This document shows, piece by piece, positions 20,433 to 31,040 of a DNA stretch of 64,000 bases. The position numbers were made by a program, and so were the translations under genes. The notes under the pieces were generated by a model. It made no database searches. It was given only the letters and a program-made list of their open reading frames with translations, and had not been told where the DNA came from. Numbering within the stretch: position 1 is the stretch's first letter; the number at the start of each line of letters is the position of its first letter. This DNA is from Batillaria attramentaria. Taxonomy: Eukaryota; Mollusca; Gastropoda; Batillariidae. The stretch spans positions 5,247,501-5,311,500 of the forward strand of contig JACVVK020000001.1 of the NCBI GenBank assembly GCA_018292915.2. The letters are read 5' to 3'.

Positions 20433-21802
20433 TCACTTGGACACCTCATCTCCACTCTGTTTCACTGCTGAGGCCTCAAACTGTGATTTGTCCAGTCCAA
20501 GGAAGTCCAAAGCATTCCTTGCCAAAAGCTTGTCCTGTGAAAACAGCACAAGAACACAAGCACACATGAAATATAATACAGACTGGTGGCCAGATTCACA
20601 ATTCGCGATAGTAAGGACAGCAGCGTTTACTGCAGTTTTGTTTTGAGTGGGATTAAAATCACTGAGTGAGGTACACTGGTTTGTAATCATTCTCAGAAGA
20701 GTATTCACGTTAATTGTTAATTTTCAGGTATGGGGGGGGGGGGGGCTGGAGTTAGGGGTAGAAAGTAGCAAAACCATATGATCATGATGTTCCACTGATA
20801 TGCCAATATAAGTCAGCTAGGACGCTAGGACTAGCTTATCATCCCAAGAATTAATCAAGATAATTTTGAGTCATTTTTGCAGCTTCAGATAGTGAGATAC
20901 ATTTACAATCTTTCATACCAATACACCTTGAGCCAAATACGCTGTGCTAGTGAAAACAGCCCGCATACAGCTTGGCCCGCCAGTCGATTTAGGTTTGTCC
21001 CTTGGCTTAGATTTAGGCGAGTCCCTACAGCACAGCAGGTCAATGGAGAGCGCCCTATTGTATTATACTCAGCTAAACTACTACATTCTCTGCCTATGTT
21101 TTTTTGTGAATATCATTCTCTTTGTAACTTGATTAATCTCTCATGCTTATTTTGTTTACTTTCTACTCCTTGTAAATTAATTCAAGACAGTCACTGTTGT
21201 TTGTCGATATTTTTCTTTTTATTACACAGGGGTCGAAATTCTCCGCCGTTCGGCGGATTTCCGCTTTTTAGAAATCCGTTTCCGCCTAAACCAAGTTCGG
21301 TTCCGCCGAAAAAAAAAAAAAAAATTCGGAAAAAAAAATTCCCAGTGGTACGCTTTCCGCGAATCCCCACTTGGTACGGTGCTGCCGACAGCGAATTTGT
21401 GTGGCCCACCCCCTACTGTGCACGCGTGACCGCGGACAAAGACTGGGCAATTAGCGCATCGCCCCCGAAACACCACTGCAGCTATGCGGGTGGCTTATCA
21501 CCTCGTCCGCCAGTTCCGATGTCCGAGCCTTCACACCTGTCAAATCACTGACCATTCAAGTTGTTTTCACAACACACCCTATCACGCCTATGTCGGTGCA
21601 TGTGAACGTTTCTTTGTGTGCCAGTGTGTGTGAGGGAATTAAGGCGGATATTTGATAGGTATGGTGTGGTTATGACTGAATCCCCCTTGTTTTCGTGTTT
21701 GACAATATAGAAAACGGAAACTGCGAATTCAGCCGGACTAAACTCAGTGATTTGACACTTAGCAAATCGGCAACGCCGGGATGTCTGTGTACGTCGTTTG
21801 GA

Positions 21803-21845
<43 letters not shown>

Positions 21846-24800
21846 CCGTGACGTGAGAGAAAGGGAGAGACTGTGATGCCGCTGGGAATTCAACCGGACG
21901 AAACTCGGTGATTTGACAGCAAACCGGCAACGCCGGGATGTCAGTGTACGTCGTTTGGACATGTTATCCGTTGCGCAAATTTAGGTAAAGCCACACAATC
22001 TTGATTGCTGAAAGACTCCACAGAAACACCAGACGGCTCTGCTACTGAGTCACATTTATGCATGTACCAATTATGCCATGATCTCTACGGTTGACATGCG
22101 CTCCCGGGGAATGGTCTGGACACCTCCGTGAGTGTCTGTGACAAGCGACCAACTCAGTCACGGTTGCCAAGTGAGGCTCTACTGTAGAACAAAAATCTGT
22201 TTCAGAGATGTAAATCAGTGTCATGGCTTATCAGAAGCTGAGAGTAGTCTGAATGATGCATGAGTGACCTCAAGCATTGTCATTGTGGGCAACATGCTCT
22301 TTCAAGGGTTGTGTGAAATTGAATGAAGACCACAAAAACAAAGTTGTTGGATGGTATGATAAAAAAAAAGGCATCTTTTCTGAATTTTTTCATCCCAGAT
22401 TGTGCGCAATTTTGCAGTCAGAATGCACCAGGTTGCACAGATTTTAATCTAGATTTTAAAAATTTTCCTGGGGGAGCATGCCCCCGGACCCCCCTAGGTA
22501 GGGCGCCTTCGGCGCAACACAGTCGTGGCTTCGCCACTCCTCTCAAAATTTTCCTCTTTTTTCATCCTGGATCATTTCTACCCCTGATTACACATTACCT
22601 TTTCCTCTTGGCTGAATTCATCCATTGCCTCAATCAGTTTCCCAGGGTGATGTTCCCCAAGTGGAAATGGGTAGTCACTGCCTAAAATCACCCTCTCCTG
22701 GGAAACAGTAATATGTATACACATGAAAACAACAACAACAAAAAACTTATTATGTACGTAAACCATAACAACAGAACAAGATATGATGTATCTGAATGAA
22801 CTAAAACTCAACAACTCAGTTTATAACATTTCCAAAGTCATAGTGACCTGTTCAACATTGAACTGGTGGAAGAGATGTGTAGATCTGCATGCCTGCATTA
22901 CTTTATTCTACAATCTTGAAAATGCTAAACATAATCCCTCACCTTGCCAATGACGTCAACAAGCAACTGAAGTGCTCTCCTGTCGTGAACCAAGGCATCT
23001 GTGTAAAAGTGGCCCAGGTATTTTCTTGGGTTGACATCGTTGTCTGTGGCACAGAGATCTGGCCGAACATTGAAGCCATGTTCGATGCGCCCCACTGTGA
23101 AAGGGAAGGCTCCACCTGCCAATGAGAGTTCAGCATTCGTTTGTTTGAAGTCAATCTGTCAGTTTTCCTTATTACACACATGTGTGTCGTTAACACAGAG
23201 ATTTCAGAATCTGACGCAGAGACTGTGAGGCTGTACCTCATTAAGTTTAAAAAATGACCCTCTGAATTTGACAGAGAGGGTCAAGGTGACCATCAGTTTT
23301 GAAAGCTGTAAGGAACACTGCTGTATCATACACATATACATGTATATATATGCTAGAGACGCTAAATACATGTGCGTATATAATGGTACATGTACAACCC
23401 TTTGGTTCTGGTAAGTAATGTGCACTTTCAGCAAATACAAAACCTACAAAATAACCCATTGCCTAGGCCTTTTACCAACAGACTGACCTCAACTAAAAAT
23501 GCCACTCCCATGGTCAGCTAACTGACAAGATTGAGCTTAATGATTTTAACTTATTTTCGCCCTCCACATTCCCGCAGGTCCCCCCCCCCCCCCCCACACA
23601 CACACACACAGTGTCTCGTAAGTGCATCAAACATTCTTCATGATGTGCTAGAAATGGAAAACAGGCAACCCTACCTCCATGTGCAAAGCATATCTTTAAT
23701 TTGGGGAATCTCTCCAGTACTCCTCCGAACAGCATGGAGCAAATTGCTGTAGTTGTTTCAGCAGGCATACCTGAATTAACACATAAACCTACCTGTCAAA
23801 CATCTGTCACCACAGCATTGTTGATCTACATTTATTCAGGACAAACACACAACATACACGACACATTCAGCTGAATATCTGAGCCTGTCATAGAATGAAC
23901 TGAATGGTGGATGTTCTCAGACAAATCTCATATAATTTTGTAGTTTATATATACATAAATCCATAACGGACATTTGAAATGGTCTGACATTATTTGTTAC
24001 TCTGACTGATGTGGGACTACGGTTCTGCACCTGCTTAGTTTCGCTCAGTTGGTATAGTTAGGGTGTGCATGTGTATACCAGTCAATTCCGTCGATATTTC
24101 AGCATAAACAGCCATCTACTAACGGGGGCGACTGTATCCCCGCAACGTGGGAGGGGGTGCAAATGTACTCCAGGGTCTGGCGAGGTGAAGTCAAGTGGCC
24201 GCTGATTTCGTTCTACAAATTTACTTTATGTGACATATCGACGGAATTGACTGATATATATACATTTGCACCCCATTAACTCTTTGACGACGAAGCACAA
24301 TTTCTAACACGCGATTTCCTATAGGAAATCGCGTGTTAGAAATTGTGCTTCGTCGTCAAAGAGTTAATGCGTGAACTATACCAACTGAGCCTTAGTTTCG
24401 GTCTCACCTACAAGCCACGGCAACCAGTACTTCTTCATGCGACCACCTTGTTCCATATCCCAGGGGTGGACAAAAATAGCGCAGTTGTGCTCTTCAGCTG
24501 CCTGACAATTAAGGACACACAAATTTTACATTATATGTATTAAAATGTTTCGTTGACAACACTGCCAAATCTGAAGCTAAGGTATTACACAGAGTCTGTG
24601 GAAGGAATTTGCCCAGGTTAATGTGGACGGCCTGTTCACTTTTAAATGTTTCTTATGCATGCTGTAAATTTGTGGTGACATTACTTTAGATGTCAACAAA
24701 TGCACCTCAAAAGAAGCGTGTGTGTGTGTGGAGGGGGGGGGGGGGGAGTAGTAGGAGGAGTGTTTCAGAGGTAACTCACTGCATAGATGGGTAGCAGCTC

Positions 24801-25337
24801 CGGGGCATCCAAGTTCCATTCATTGATGTGAGACCCTATCTGGACACCAGGAAAGCCTTTCAAAATGAAAACAAAGATTAAAGAATACACACTGTTACAT
24901 GCTTTATCTCAGGTTTTGCTTTATGAAAGTGAAACTGAAGATGGATTCCACCTAAACTTCACTAACAGGACTTTTTGACACCAGGGCTTCGTATTTGCGT
25001 CACACATCAGTCACAGGCCGATTCATTTTCGAAATATCCGAATACTTTCTTACAAAGGCGGATGTATGTCCTATTATTTCAGTTTTCCGCACCACAGCGG
25101 ACAATATTCAGGACGAATGTCCTATGCTTTTACAGTCACTCTGGACATTTGTCCTTGTATAGGTCCCACGGATATGAATCAAGCTTAGCCCTGTGACACA
25201 TTGGTACTAATAATTATTGAGTCACAGGATTACTACAAAGCAGTAGCTGTCACTACATGTATTATTATTATTATTTGGTACTTGTTCTTGGTTTTTAATT
25301 GTCTCTGTCTATCCTTTATCATTTCTACTCAGTCATG

Positions 25338-25402
<65 letters not shown>

Positions 25403-28400
25403 CTTTTACTTTTTAGTTGTTCTTACGTTGTGTACACTGAGTGATTTTTTTTTTTTTTTTTTTTTAACTTCGGTTTTAGAATGTAAGGCGCCTAGAGCTC
25501 GCCTCCCGGGGATAGGCACCCTATTATTATTATTATTACTCACTCACCTACCTAACTCATGTCTGCAGCGTTTCAGCTCCTCCACGGCCAGTTCTGGGGC
25601 TTGCATGGGTAGGGTACCAAGGCCAACAAACCGGGTTGGGTATTTCTTCACCACATTAGCGAGGTCATTGTTCAGAATTTGACTCAAGTCCAGTGTGTCT
25701 CTTGGCTGTGCCTGTTGATGTATTATAGTGAACTTCCATACAACAGTGCGCGTGTATTCTTACATATATATATATGGGTATAAGCAGACAGCAACTTTGA
25801 CAAGCTGCAATGCAAAAATATTGCAAGAGGTGAAGCATTAACAAATTCAGGTTCTCCTTCCTTTTCCCCTTCCCCCTGCCACCACCATCACAGCATCCCA
25901 ACCATCCAAACATTCCCATTCCCACATATGCTAAAAGTGAAAGTCACCTATGCTGATTTGTATACTCACCCAGTAATTGAACATAACAGGGACGGTTGAC
26001 AAAACCTGCACAGACACACCTGCAAAAATGAAGAAAGCCGTACATTTTTTGTATAGGTTAAATTATGAAGACATAACTCAGTCTACCAGTTTCAATGTCA
26101 GTGATACTTTTATAATGGGCTAGAGCCATCACACAGATTTTGTACAGCTCACCTGCACGGGCTACTATGCTGAATATATGTGTACAAGAAGCACATGTTG
26201 TATATTAACAGCTAGCAAGCCCCTTGGGCAGTCATAAACTTTGGCAGCACAGCAAAAATACATCAATTCAAGTGGATTCATGTGTGTGTGTGTGTGTGTG
26301 TGTTTACCTACATAATTTATATACTGGGATGGGGGGGGGGGGGGAGGGGGGGGGTACTGATGTCAGTTGCTGTCCCAAGGAAAGGGGGGGGGGGGCCAAA
26401 CAGCTGACCTGTGGCATTCATCTCCTCAATCCTAGCCTCAGGAGACCAGCAGTTTTCATCGACCTCCCGAAACAATTTTCCATCTTTCATCATCCGGCTC
26501 CTGCCTTCTGACGGATGGTGCAGCTGGATGAACCCACCATATCCATAACGCTGCAAAACAGAATAGAACAATCACACAGTCAGCCATGTAACTGAACAGA
26601 ATTTGACAGACTTAAAGACTCGAGAAACACCAAATCCACTGCTGGGGGGAAAAAAAATGTATATCTCGCACAATGCATAGAATATCAAATAAACTAGAAA
26701 AAGATTACACGGTGCAATGACCTGTAAAGAACAATATGAACAAAAATTTCATCTGACATGACACAAGCTTATTGAAGGTCTGTCTGGACTGTGTATTACC
26801 AGGATTTATTTAATAATAATAATAATAAAGGGTATTTGTGGCGCCCCATCTCGCAAGAGCTCAGGGCGCGTACCATAACATAAAAACAGCGTATATAACT
26901 TACAAAACACACACACACACACACACACACTGATTTTTTTTGCAGGTGGCATGCAGAGATGGAGGGGGGTTGGTTCTACTGCCTGGAGAAAAGATGTGTT
27001 TTAAGTTTAGATTTAAAGACTGCTAACGACTGAGCATGGCGGATGTGAGAGGGGAGGCCGTTCCAAACCACAGGACCAATGTATGAAAAAGCACGCTGGC
27101 CCTGAAACTTTTTCCGGCGGATGGGAATACGGAGAAGGCGGGTGTCAGAGGAAGAACGGAGGTTGCGGGATGGTGTGTAGAGCTGAATGAGAGCGGACAG
27201 ATAGGGGGGAGCAGAACCTGAGATAATGTTGTAGCAGAGAGTGGCAAGTTTATAATGAATTCTGTTTTGGATGGACAGCCAGTGCAGATCAGATAGGAGA
27301 GGAGAGACATGTTGGCGCTTTGGTGTTTTGAAGATAAGACGGGCGGCACAGTACATTACTTTTACTCGCATCGGAGAAGGTTTGGCAATAACAATGGACC
27401 AGTCAACCAGACGCAACTGTCTTTTACTGACCACGGAGAGAGAAACAAGATGGCCACCAACCCAATATGTTGTTTCCATTTAATCACCTGCTGTCGTCAC
27501 GGTCGTTCTTTTGTAATGCCATGTATTCGGGAGGACACACACACACACACACACTCACACACACACACACTCTCTCTCTCTCTCTCACAACTGACCGGGC
27601 TTGTCAGACCAATCTTGGTTTTGGAAGAGAGACGTCAAGTTGTTTTCTTTGAAATCTATGACGTTTTCCTCATTGGGATGACGCATAATACATTTGACGT
27701 AATAACTTTGACTCGGATACAATTCTTGCAATGAAAGCAGCCCCATGAAAATTGAAGTGTTGCTGCTGCGCAGTGTAAAGATCGAATTTATACCGGCTCA
27801 ATGTGTTTAACAGACAAGTCTGCGCGGCGAACGTTTTTTCACTATGTGTTATGTCTGCTGCGCGCGCGCGCGCACACAGACACACACAGACATACGCGCG
27901 CGCGCACGCACGTACGCACACAGACTTGCGCGAGCCGTGTTTGTGCATGTGCTCCATTGAGACCTATGTGGTGTTCTCTCACTCTACTATGCTATTGAGT
28001 GAGAGTCAGTGGGAAAAACAAAGCTCACTACATCAATGAAACTCCCGCTTTCCCCGTCTACAAATAGAGAACTTCCGAAAAGTGACGACACACCCCCAAG
28101 ATATGCCAGCATCACGTCAATCAAACATGACGTCGGCAAACTGACGCTGATACAGTTTTGCGTCAGTGCGCGTGTGCCTTTTCTGCGATGTTTGTGAGGC
28201 GTGTGGCTTGTGTAGAGGAAATGTGCTTCGAGTACAAATTTTCGAGTCAACTGACGACAACGGCTGCAGTGAATTTTTCTAATTTTTTTTGTATATTTTT
28301 TATGGCACCCCAGGCTCATTATCTATGTATAGTAGGAGCGATTTTGAGATCTAAAGTGTGTTCACCAGCACTTTCATCAGGTACGGCTTATGCCAAAAGT

Positions 28401-29401
28401 ATAAAAGTGACAACCTCCAAAATTCACTCAGTTGAGAGTCCGTATTCATGCTATCTATGTCAAAAAAATGGAGTGGTTTAGGTAAATATTACGCCTTTAA
28501 ACGCCAGAAAGCCACTTTTTTTTAAAAGGGCGATAACTCGCAAATCATGTGTGCAATCGTACCTGGATCGGGCCTTCTATTCAACAATCTTGATTCATTC
28601 AGAAACCCCAAATTTGAAATCGATCGGTTCAGTATTTTTGGAGAAATAGGCATCTGAACTGGGTTCACATGCAATGTCAACTCAGGCTCGGTTTACATGA
28701 AAACTATAAGAGCGACCATTTTCTAGTAGTGATTCTGTTCAGAGTCCGTATTCAAGCTATCTACTGCCAAACAATTGAGTGATTTAAATAAATATTACGC
28801 CTGTAAACGAAAGACAACCAACTTGTCTCAAAAGGGCGATAACTCCCAAATCACTTAAGCAATCATCACACGCTTGAATCGTCTAATGTAACATTTTGAT
28901 ATATTTGGATACCCCAAATTTGAAGCCATTCGGTTAAGTATTTTCGAAGAAACGGGCCCGGACACAATTCACACACACACATACACACAGAAGGCACTCA
29001 CTGAGGAGGAGAAGCGCGTTCGGTGCACCATACATGTCAGCATCGATGACGCATGTTTTCTTACGTCATTGTCAGAGTTACACTTGCAAAATCGTCTGGG
29101 AGATCGGCAGTGACGTGCGTTTGTACCACAGATGCTTGCCTATGAACGTGGAAATTTTAGCCCGTCCTATGATGTTGTTTCCATTACTATGGAAACAACA
29201 TAAAAATGACAATCTCTCAACGATAAGGATACGTATTGCCACAGTGACCACTGAGAGAGAGAGAGAGAACGATCTTTCCGGCCACTGAGCGGTCTGGGAC
29301 CAACAACGAAATCGCGCGACAGTAAGATACAGAACACAACAAACCTCTTTCAGGTCAGGCCAGGTAGCAGGCAAGATGTGTGTATGAAGATCTATCTTCA
29401 T
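20433..29401 (-). CDS. ACMSD: ACMSD, aminocarboxymuconate-semialdehyde decarboxylase (10 exons)
   Basis: Minus-strand exons: 29345-29401, 26409-26550, 25970-26019, 25552-25711, 24780-24856, 24408-24501, 23675-23770, 22943-23115, 22599-22697 and 20433-20534. All have GT-AG ends and the phases join to 349 residues (human 336). It is an amidohydrolase-superfamily zinc enzyme that decarboxylates 2-amino-3-carboxymuconate 6-semialdehyde and so diverts tryptophan catabolism from quinolinate and NAD. Zinc ligands H6, H8 (DLHTH), H174 (VHPWD) and D291 (GSDYP), catalytic H224 (FAHGGG), substrate-binding R47 and W191, and R243 (given by the neighbouring subunit in the dimer) all fall at the human residue numbers. 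The last exon adds about 13 residues (ASAVKQSGDEVSK) beyond the human end. Introns carry a LINE tail and nested MITEs. The gene looks intact. Confidence 0.97.
21225..21545. repeat. Possible interspersed-repeat segment, ACMSD intron 9
   Basis: CTCCGCCGTTCGGCGGATTT is a CGCCGTTCGGCG hairpin, followed by further TTCCGCC motifs and an A-rich stretch. A 224-residue frame crosses 20877-21551, but it is Pro/Lys-rich, lacks any domain I recognise and lies inside an ACMSD intron, so I do not call it a gene. Assignment to a transposable element is a guess. Confidence 0.3.
21730..21963. repeat. 75-bp direct repeat around a (GT)n tract
   Basis: GCGAATTCAGCCGGACTAAA with following sequence through CGGCAACGCCGGGATGTCTG and TACGTCGTTTGGACA (about 21732-21806) recurs at about 21889-21961 with minor changes. 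Between them lie a (GT)n tract (21807-21842) and a short GA-rich spacer. It is in ACMSD intron 9. Confidence 0.85.
22380..22590. repeat. Interspersed repeat with GCGCCTTCGGCGC hairpin
   Basis: GGGGGAGCATGCCCCCGGAC, CCCCCCTAGGTAGGGC and GCGCCTTCGGCGC are closely packed palindromic or hairpin motifs, followed by GTGGCTTCGCCACTC. I recall similar strings repeated in marine invertebrate genomes, but cannot confirm that here. It lies in ACMSD intron 9, just upstream on + of exon 9. Confidence 0.4.
24044..24390. mobile_element. Terminal-inverted-repeat element with 10-bp target duplication, ACMSD intron 6
   Basis: The 10-bp direct repeat CTTAGTTTCG flanks the element (24034-24043 and 24391-24400). 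The left end CTCAGTTGGTATAGTT is inverted at the right end as AACTATACCAACTGAG, and CAGTCAATTCCGTCGATAT near 24079 is inverted near 24234-24253, so the arms pair over about 55 bp. A palindromic MITE interrupts the right arm. A 9-10-bp duplication suggests a Mutator-like element, but that is inference. The right flank is 5 bp from the exon 6 donor. Confidence 0.8.
24274..24369. mobile_element. Perfect 96-bp palindrome, TTAA-ended MITE
   Basis: The sequence is its own reverse complement over all 96 bp, centred between 24321 and 24322 (CCTATAGG). TTAA sits at 24276-24279 and 24364-24367, and the inner ends read CTCTTTGACGACG, similar in style to piggyBac-type tips (TTAACCCTTTG). It interrupts the right arm of the 24044-24390 element, so it is the younger insertion. 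Confidence 0.9.
25337..25400. repeat. (GT)n microsatellite
   Basis: A pure GT tract of about 64 bp in ACMSD intron 4. A LINE-like 3' tail lies 40 bp downstream, so the tract may belong to that element's 3'UTR, as in the LINE copies at 1857 and 26811. Confidence 0.9.
25440..25540 (+). mobile_element. LINE 3'UTR tail remnant, ACMSD intron 4
   Basis: The sequence AAGGCGCCTAGAGCTCGCCT, then GATAGGCACCCT and (ATT)n, follows the pattern of the LINE 3' ends at 2400-2470 and 62410-62480 (GCGCCCNGAGCTC... then (ATT)n). Only the tail is left. It ends about 12 bp from the ACMSD exon 4 splice donor. Confidence 0.65.
26329..26394 (+). repeat. Poly-G runs beside ACMSD exon 2
   Basis: Three G runs (about 26329-26344, 26346-26354 and 26385-26395) lie in ACMSD intron 2, with the nearest 14 bp from the exon 2 donor. 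On the transcribed (minus-sense) RNA these are C runs, so any G-quadruplex would be on the template DNA. Confidence 0.7.
26811..27366 (-). pseudogene. LINE 3' end, second copy (ACMSD intron 1)
   Basis: The minus-strand frame has the same reverse-transcriptase tail as 1857-2273 (CAARLIFKTPKRQHVSPLLS through SHIRHAQSLAVFKSKLKTHLF), with only a few substitutions, then the same 3'UTR including a (CA)n tract on + and a terminal (TAA)n. The copy is 5' truncated near 27366, after AAAAGTAATG. It lies antisense to + and in the same sense as ACMSD. Confidence 0.85.
27539..27590. repeat. (CA)n/(CT)n microsatellite
   Basis: A CA tract followed by a CT tract in ACMSD intron 1. Confidence 0.85.
27858..27917. 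repeat. (GC)n/(CA)n alternating tract, Z-DNA-prone
   Basis: GCGCGCGCGCGCGC, then ACACAGACACACACAGACAT, then GCGCGCGCGCACGCACGT. Alternating purine-pyrimidine over about 60 bp. It lies in ACMSD intron 1, about 1.5 kb from the start codon. Confidence 0.8.
28398..28960. repeat. Two-unit tandem repeat, 306-bp period
   Basis: AGAGTCCGTATTCA(T/A)GCTATCTA lies at 28435 and 28741. Both units continue through TAAATATTACGCCT, AAAAGGGCGATAACTC, AATCAT, CCCCAAATTTGAA and CGGTT(C/A)AGTATTTT. The units are clearly diverged. No coding frame is conserved between them. The array lies in ACMSD intron 1. Confidence 0.85.
29172..29201. repeat. 13-bp inverted repeat, 4-bp loop
   Basis: ATGTTGTTTCCAT and ATGGAAACAACAT flank TACT, giving a perfect hairpin in ACMSD intron 1, about 145 bp from exon 1. 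No TTAA or other transposon border is visible. Confidence 0.7.
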
Positions 29402-29897
29402 TGTGAATCGGCCACTTCAATACACGGGGGAAAACAAACGTCTGCCAGCAGCTGTCGACCAATGGGCCAGCATTCTGTGGTTCACTATCATGCAAGTCCT
29501 CCGTTTCGTGTTCACCTCATTTGTACGACCTTCACCCCTGTGTGTCACCTGTGCTTGAACCTCTGCCAAAGGGTAGGTCCGTGGTGGGTGTGTATTCCAA
29601 GGACCAATCAACTGTACGGATTAGCATTCGGACATTTCCGTCAAACTACGGAAGCATATTCAACGAAAGATAACTGTGTTAGAAAATGTCAATAGTGCTG
29701 TTGTCTCTCTTGGATTAATATGGGTTTGGGATTCCCCCAAACGAAATGTGACTTCTCCAATCAAACACAGTTGTTTGAATCTGGAAGAAATGTTTACAAG
29801 GTGACTACAGACTGGCTAGTGACGAAGTAGTAAATTATGGACGAAGTTAGCTCTATGATTAGTTAATACGAAATTATAGACCTAGTATTCTTCATCA

Positions 29898-29968
29898 GCA
29901 TCGGTGGTCTAGTGGTAGAATACTCGCCTGCCACGCGGGTGACCCGGGTTCGATTCCCGGCCGATGCA
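29898..29968 (+). tRNA. trnG-GCC: tRNA-Gly (anticodon GCC)
   Basis: The 7-bp acceptor stem is perfect (GCATCGG with CCGATGC) and the discriminator base is A. The D region holds the A box TGGTCTAGTGG. The anticodon stem CTCGC/GCGGG encloses loop CTGCCAC, giving anticodon GCC for Gly. The T arm CCGGG-TTCGATT-CCCGG includes the B box GGTTCGATTCC. CCA is not encoded, as expected in animals. A run of ten T follows directly. Unlike the tRNA-headed SINEs, the cloverleaf is complete and no SINE body follows, so this is very probably a working gene. Confidence 0.97.
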
Positions 29969-29978
29969 TTTTTTTTTT
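29969..29978 (+). terminator. Pol III terminator of tRNA-Gly
   Basis: A run of ten T begins one base after the discriminator A. Four or more T on the coding strand are enough to end RNA polymerase III transcription. Confidence 0.93.
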
Positions 29979-30353
29979 CTCTCTCTCTCTCTCCCCTCCA
30001 GTGTGTCACCCAATGCAATGACAGTCACAGCCTTTTCAAGCGTCAATTACTGGTGACTTTTTCTTTTCCCCGACGATCAGTGATCATTAGGATCTGCCGC
30101 AAATCTGAGAATTATAGGTGCGGCCCTGTTCAATTTTTTCAGGGGTATAAATGAATGAATAAGTAACATAAGTTCAAAGAACAAGGGGAAATTTTTTGAC
30201 TAGAAATAGTTTTCTTTCCGGCATTGACTAGATGAGTTACCGGTTCGCCGGCCGTGAGTCAAGGCGGCTTTGTGAATACCAGTAAAAAAAACAATCAAAT
30301 AAACAGGTGTTGTTGTTGTTGTTGTTGTTGTTTTTTCTAATGGACACACGCGC

Positions 30354-30357
<4 letters not shown>

Positions 30358-30405
<48 letters not shown>
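30358..30405. repeat. (CA)n microsatellite
   Basis: A pure CA tract of about 48 bp, about 1 kb upstream of the ACMSD start codon. Confidence 0.9.
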
Positions 30406-30407
<2 letters not shown>

Positions 30408-30883
30408 AAAGAGGAACAGTGACAGCCGGCGTGAGACTGAAAACTCGTAAAAAATAAAAATCAGTAAAAGAAAATATGTATATGTATATATTTAGTACCT
30501 TCGTACCTGAGCATATACCGGATGGAACACGTCGTAATGCATACGCCTTTTCTGTGCCGTTTGCGACATAGCGGGGAATTGCATGACACGACCAATGACT
30601 GCATGAACACGACGACTGACTAAACATTCAGCTTTTTGACGCAACAAGTTCTTGAACGTCATTGCTCCGAGCGTCTAGATTACGTCACTGAAAATTTTGG
30701 TGACGTGTTTCCTGCTTTCAGGCAGCACTGAATATTGAATATCAAAACAAGTGATTCCTGTCTTCCCAGTTTCTTCGGCAGGACTAGCATCAGCTGCACG
30801 TACAGTTACAGCAGTGACACTGAGGTGATGTATAATTAATATGGTGGCACGTGACTGGCATGGTTTAGCGCTGTTCAGTACAT

Positions 30884-30887
<4 letters not shown>

Positions 30888-30950
<63 letters not shown>

Positions 30951-30972
30951 TGTGTGTGTGCGTGTGACAGTG

Positions 30973-31034
<62 letters not shown>
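30888..31034. repeat. Two (GT)n tracts with GA interruption
   Basis: A GT tract of about 50 bp is separated by GAGAGAGAGTGTGTGTGCG and a short unique stretch from a second GT tract of about 58 bp. Confidence 0.9.

Positions 31035-31040
<6 letters not shown>

Noticed and set aside
20877..21551. 224-residue plus-strand open frame
   Set aside because: It lies in an ACMSD intron, crosses a poly-A tract and a hairpin repeat, and has no recognisable domain or splice logic.
22323..22685. 120-residue frame with a GGACPRTPLG motif
   Set aside because: The frame runs from intron repeat sequence into the antisense of ACMSD exon 9; the Pro/Gly-rich part comes from a palindromic repeat.
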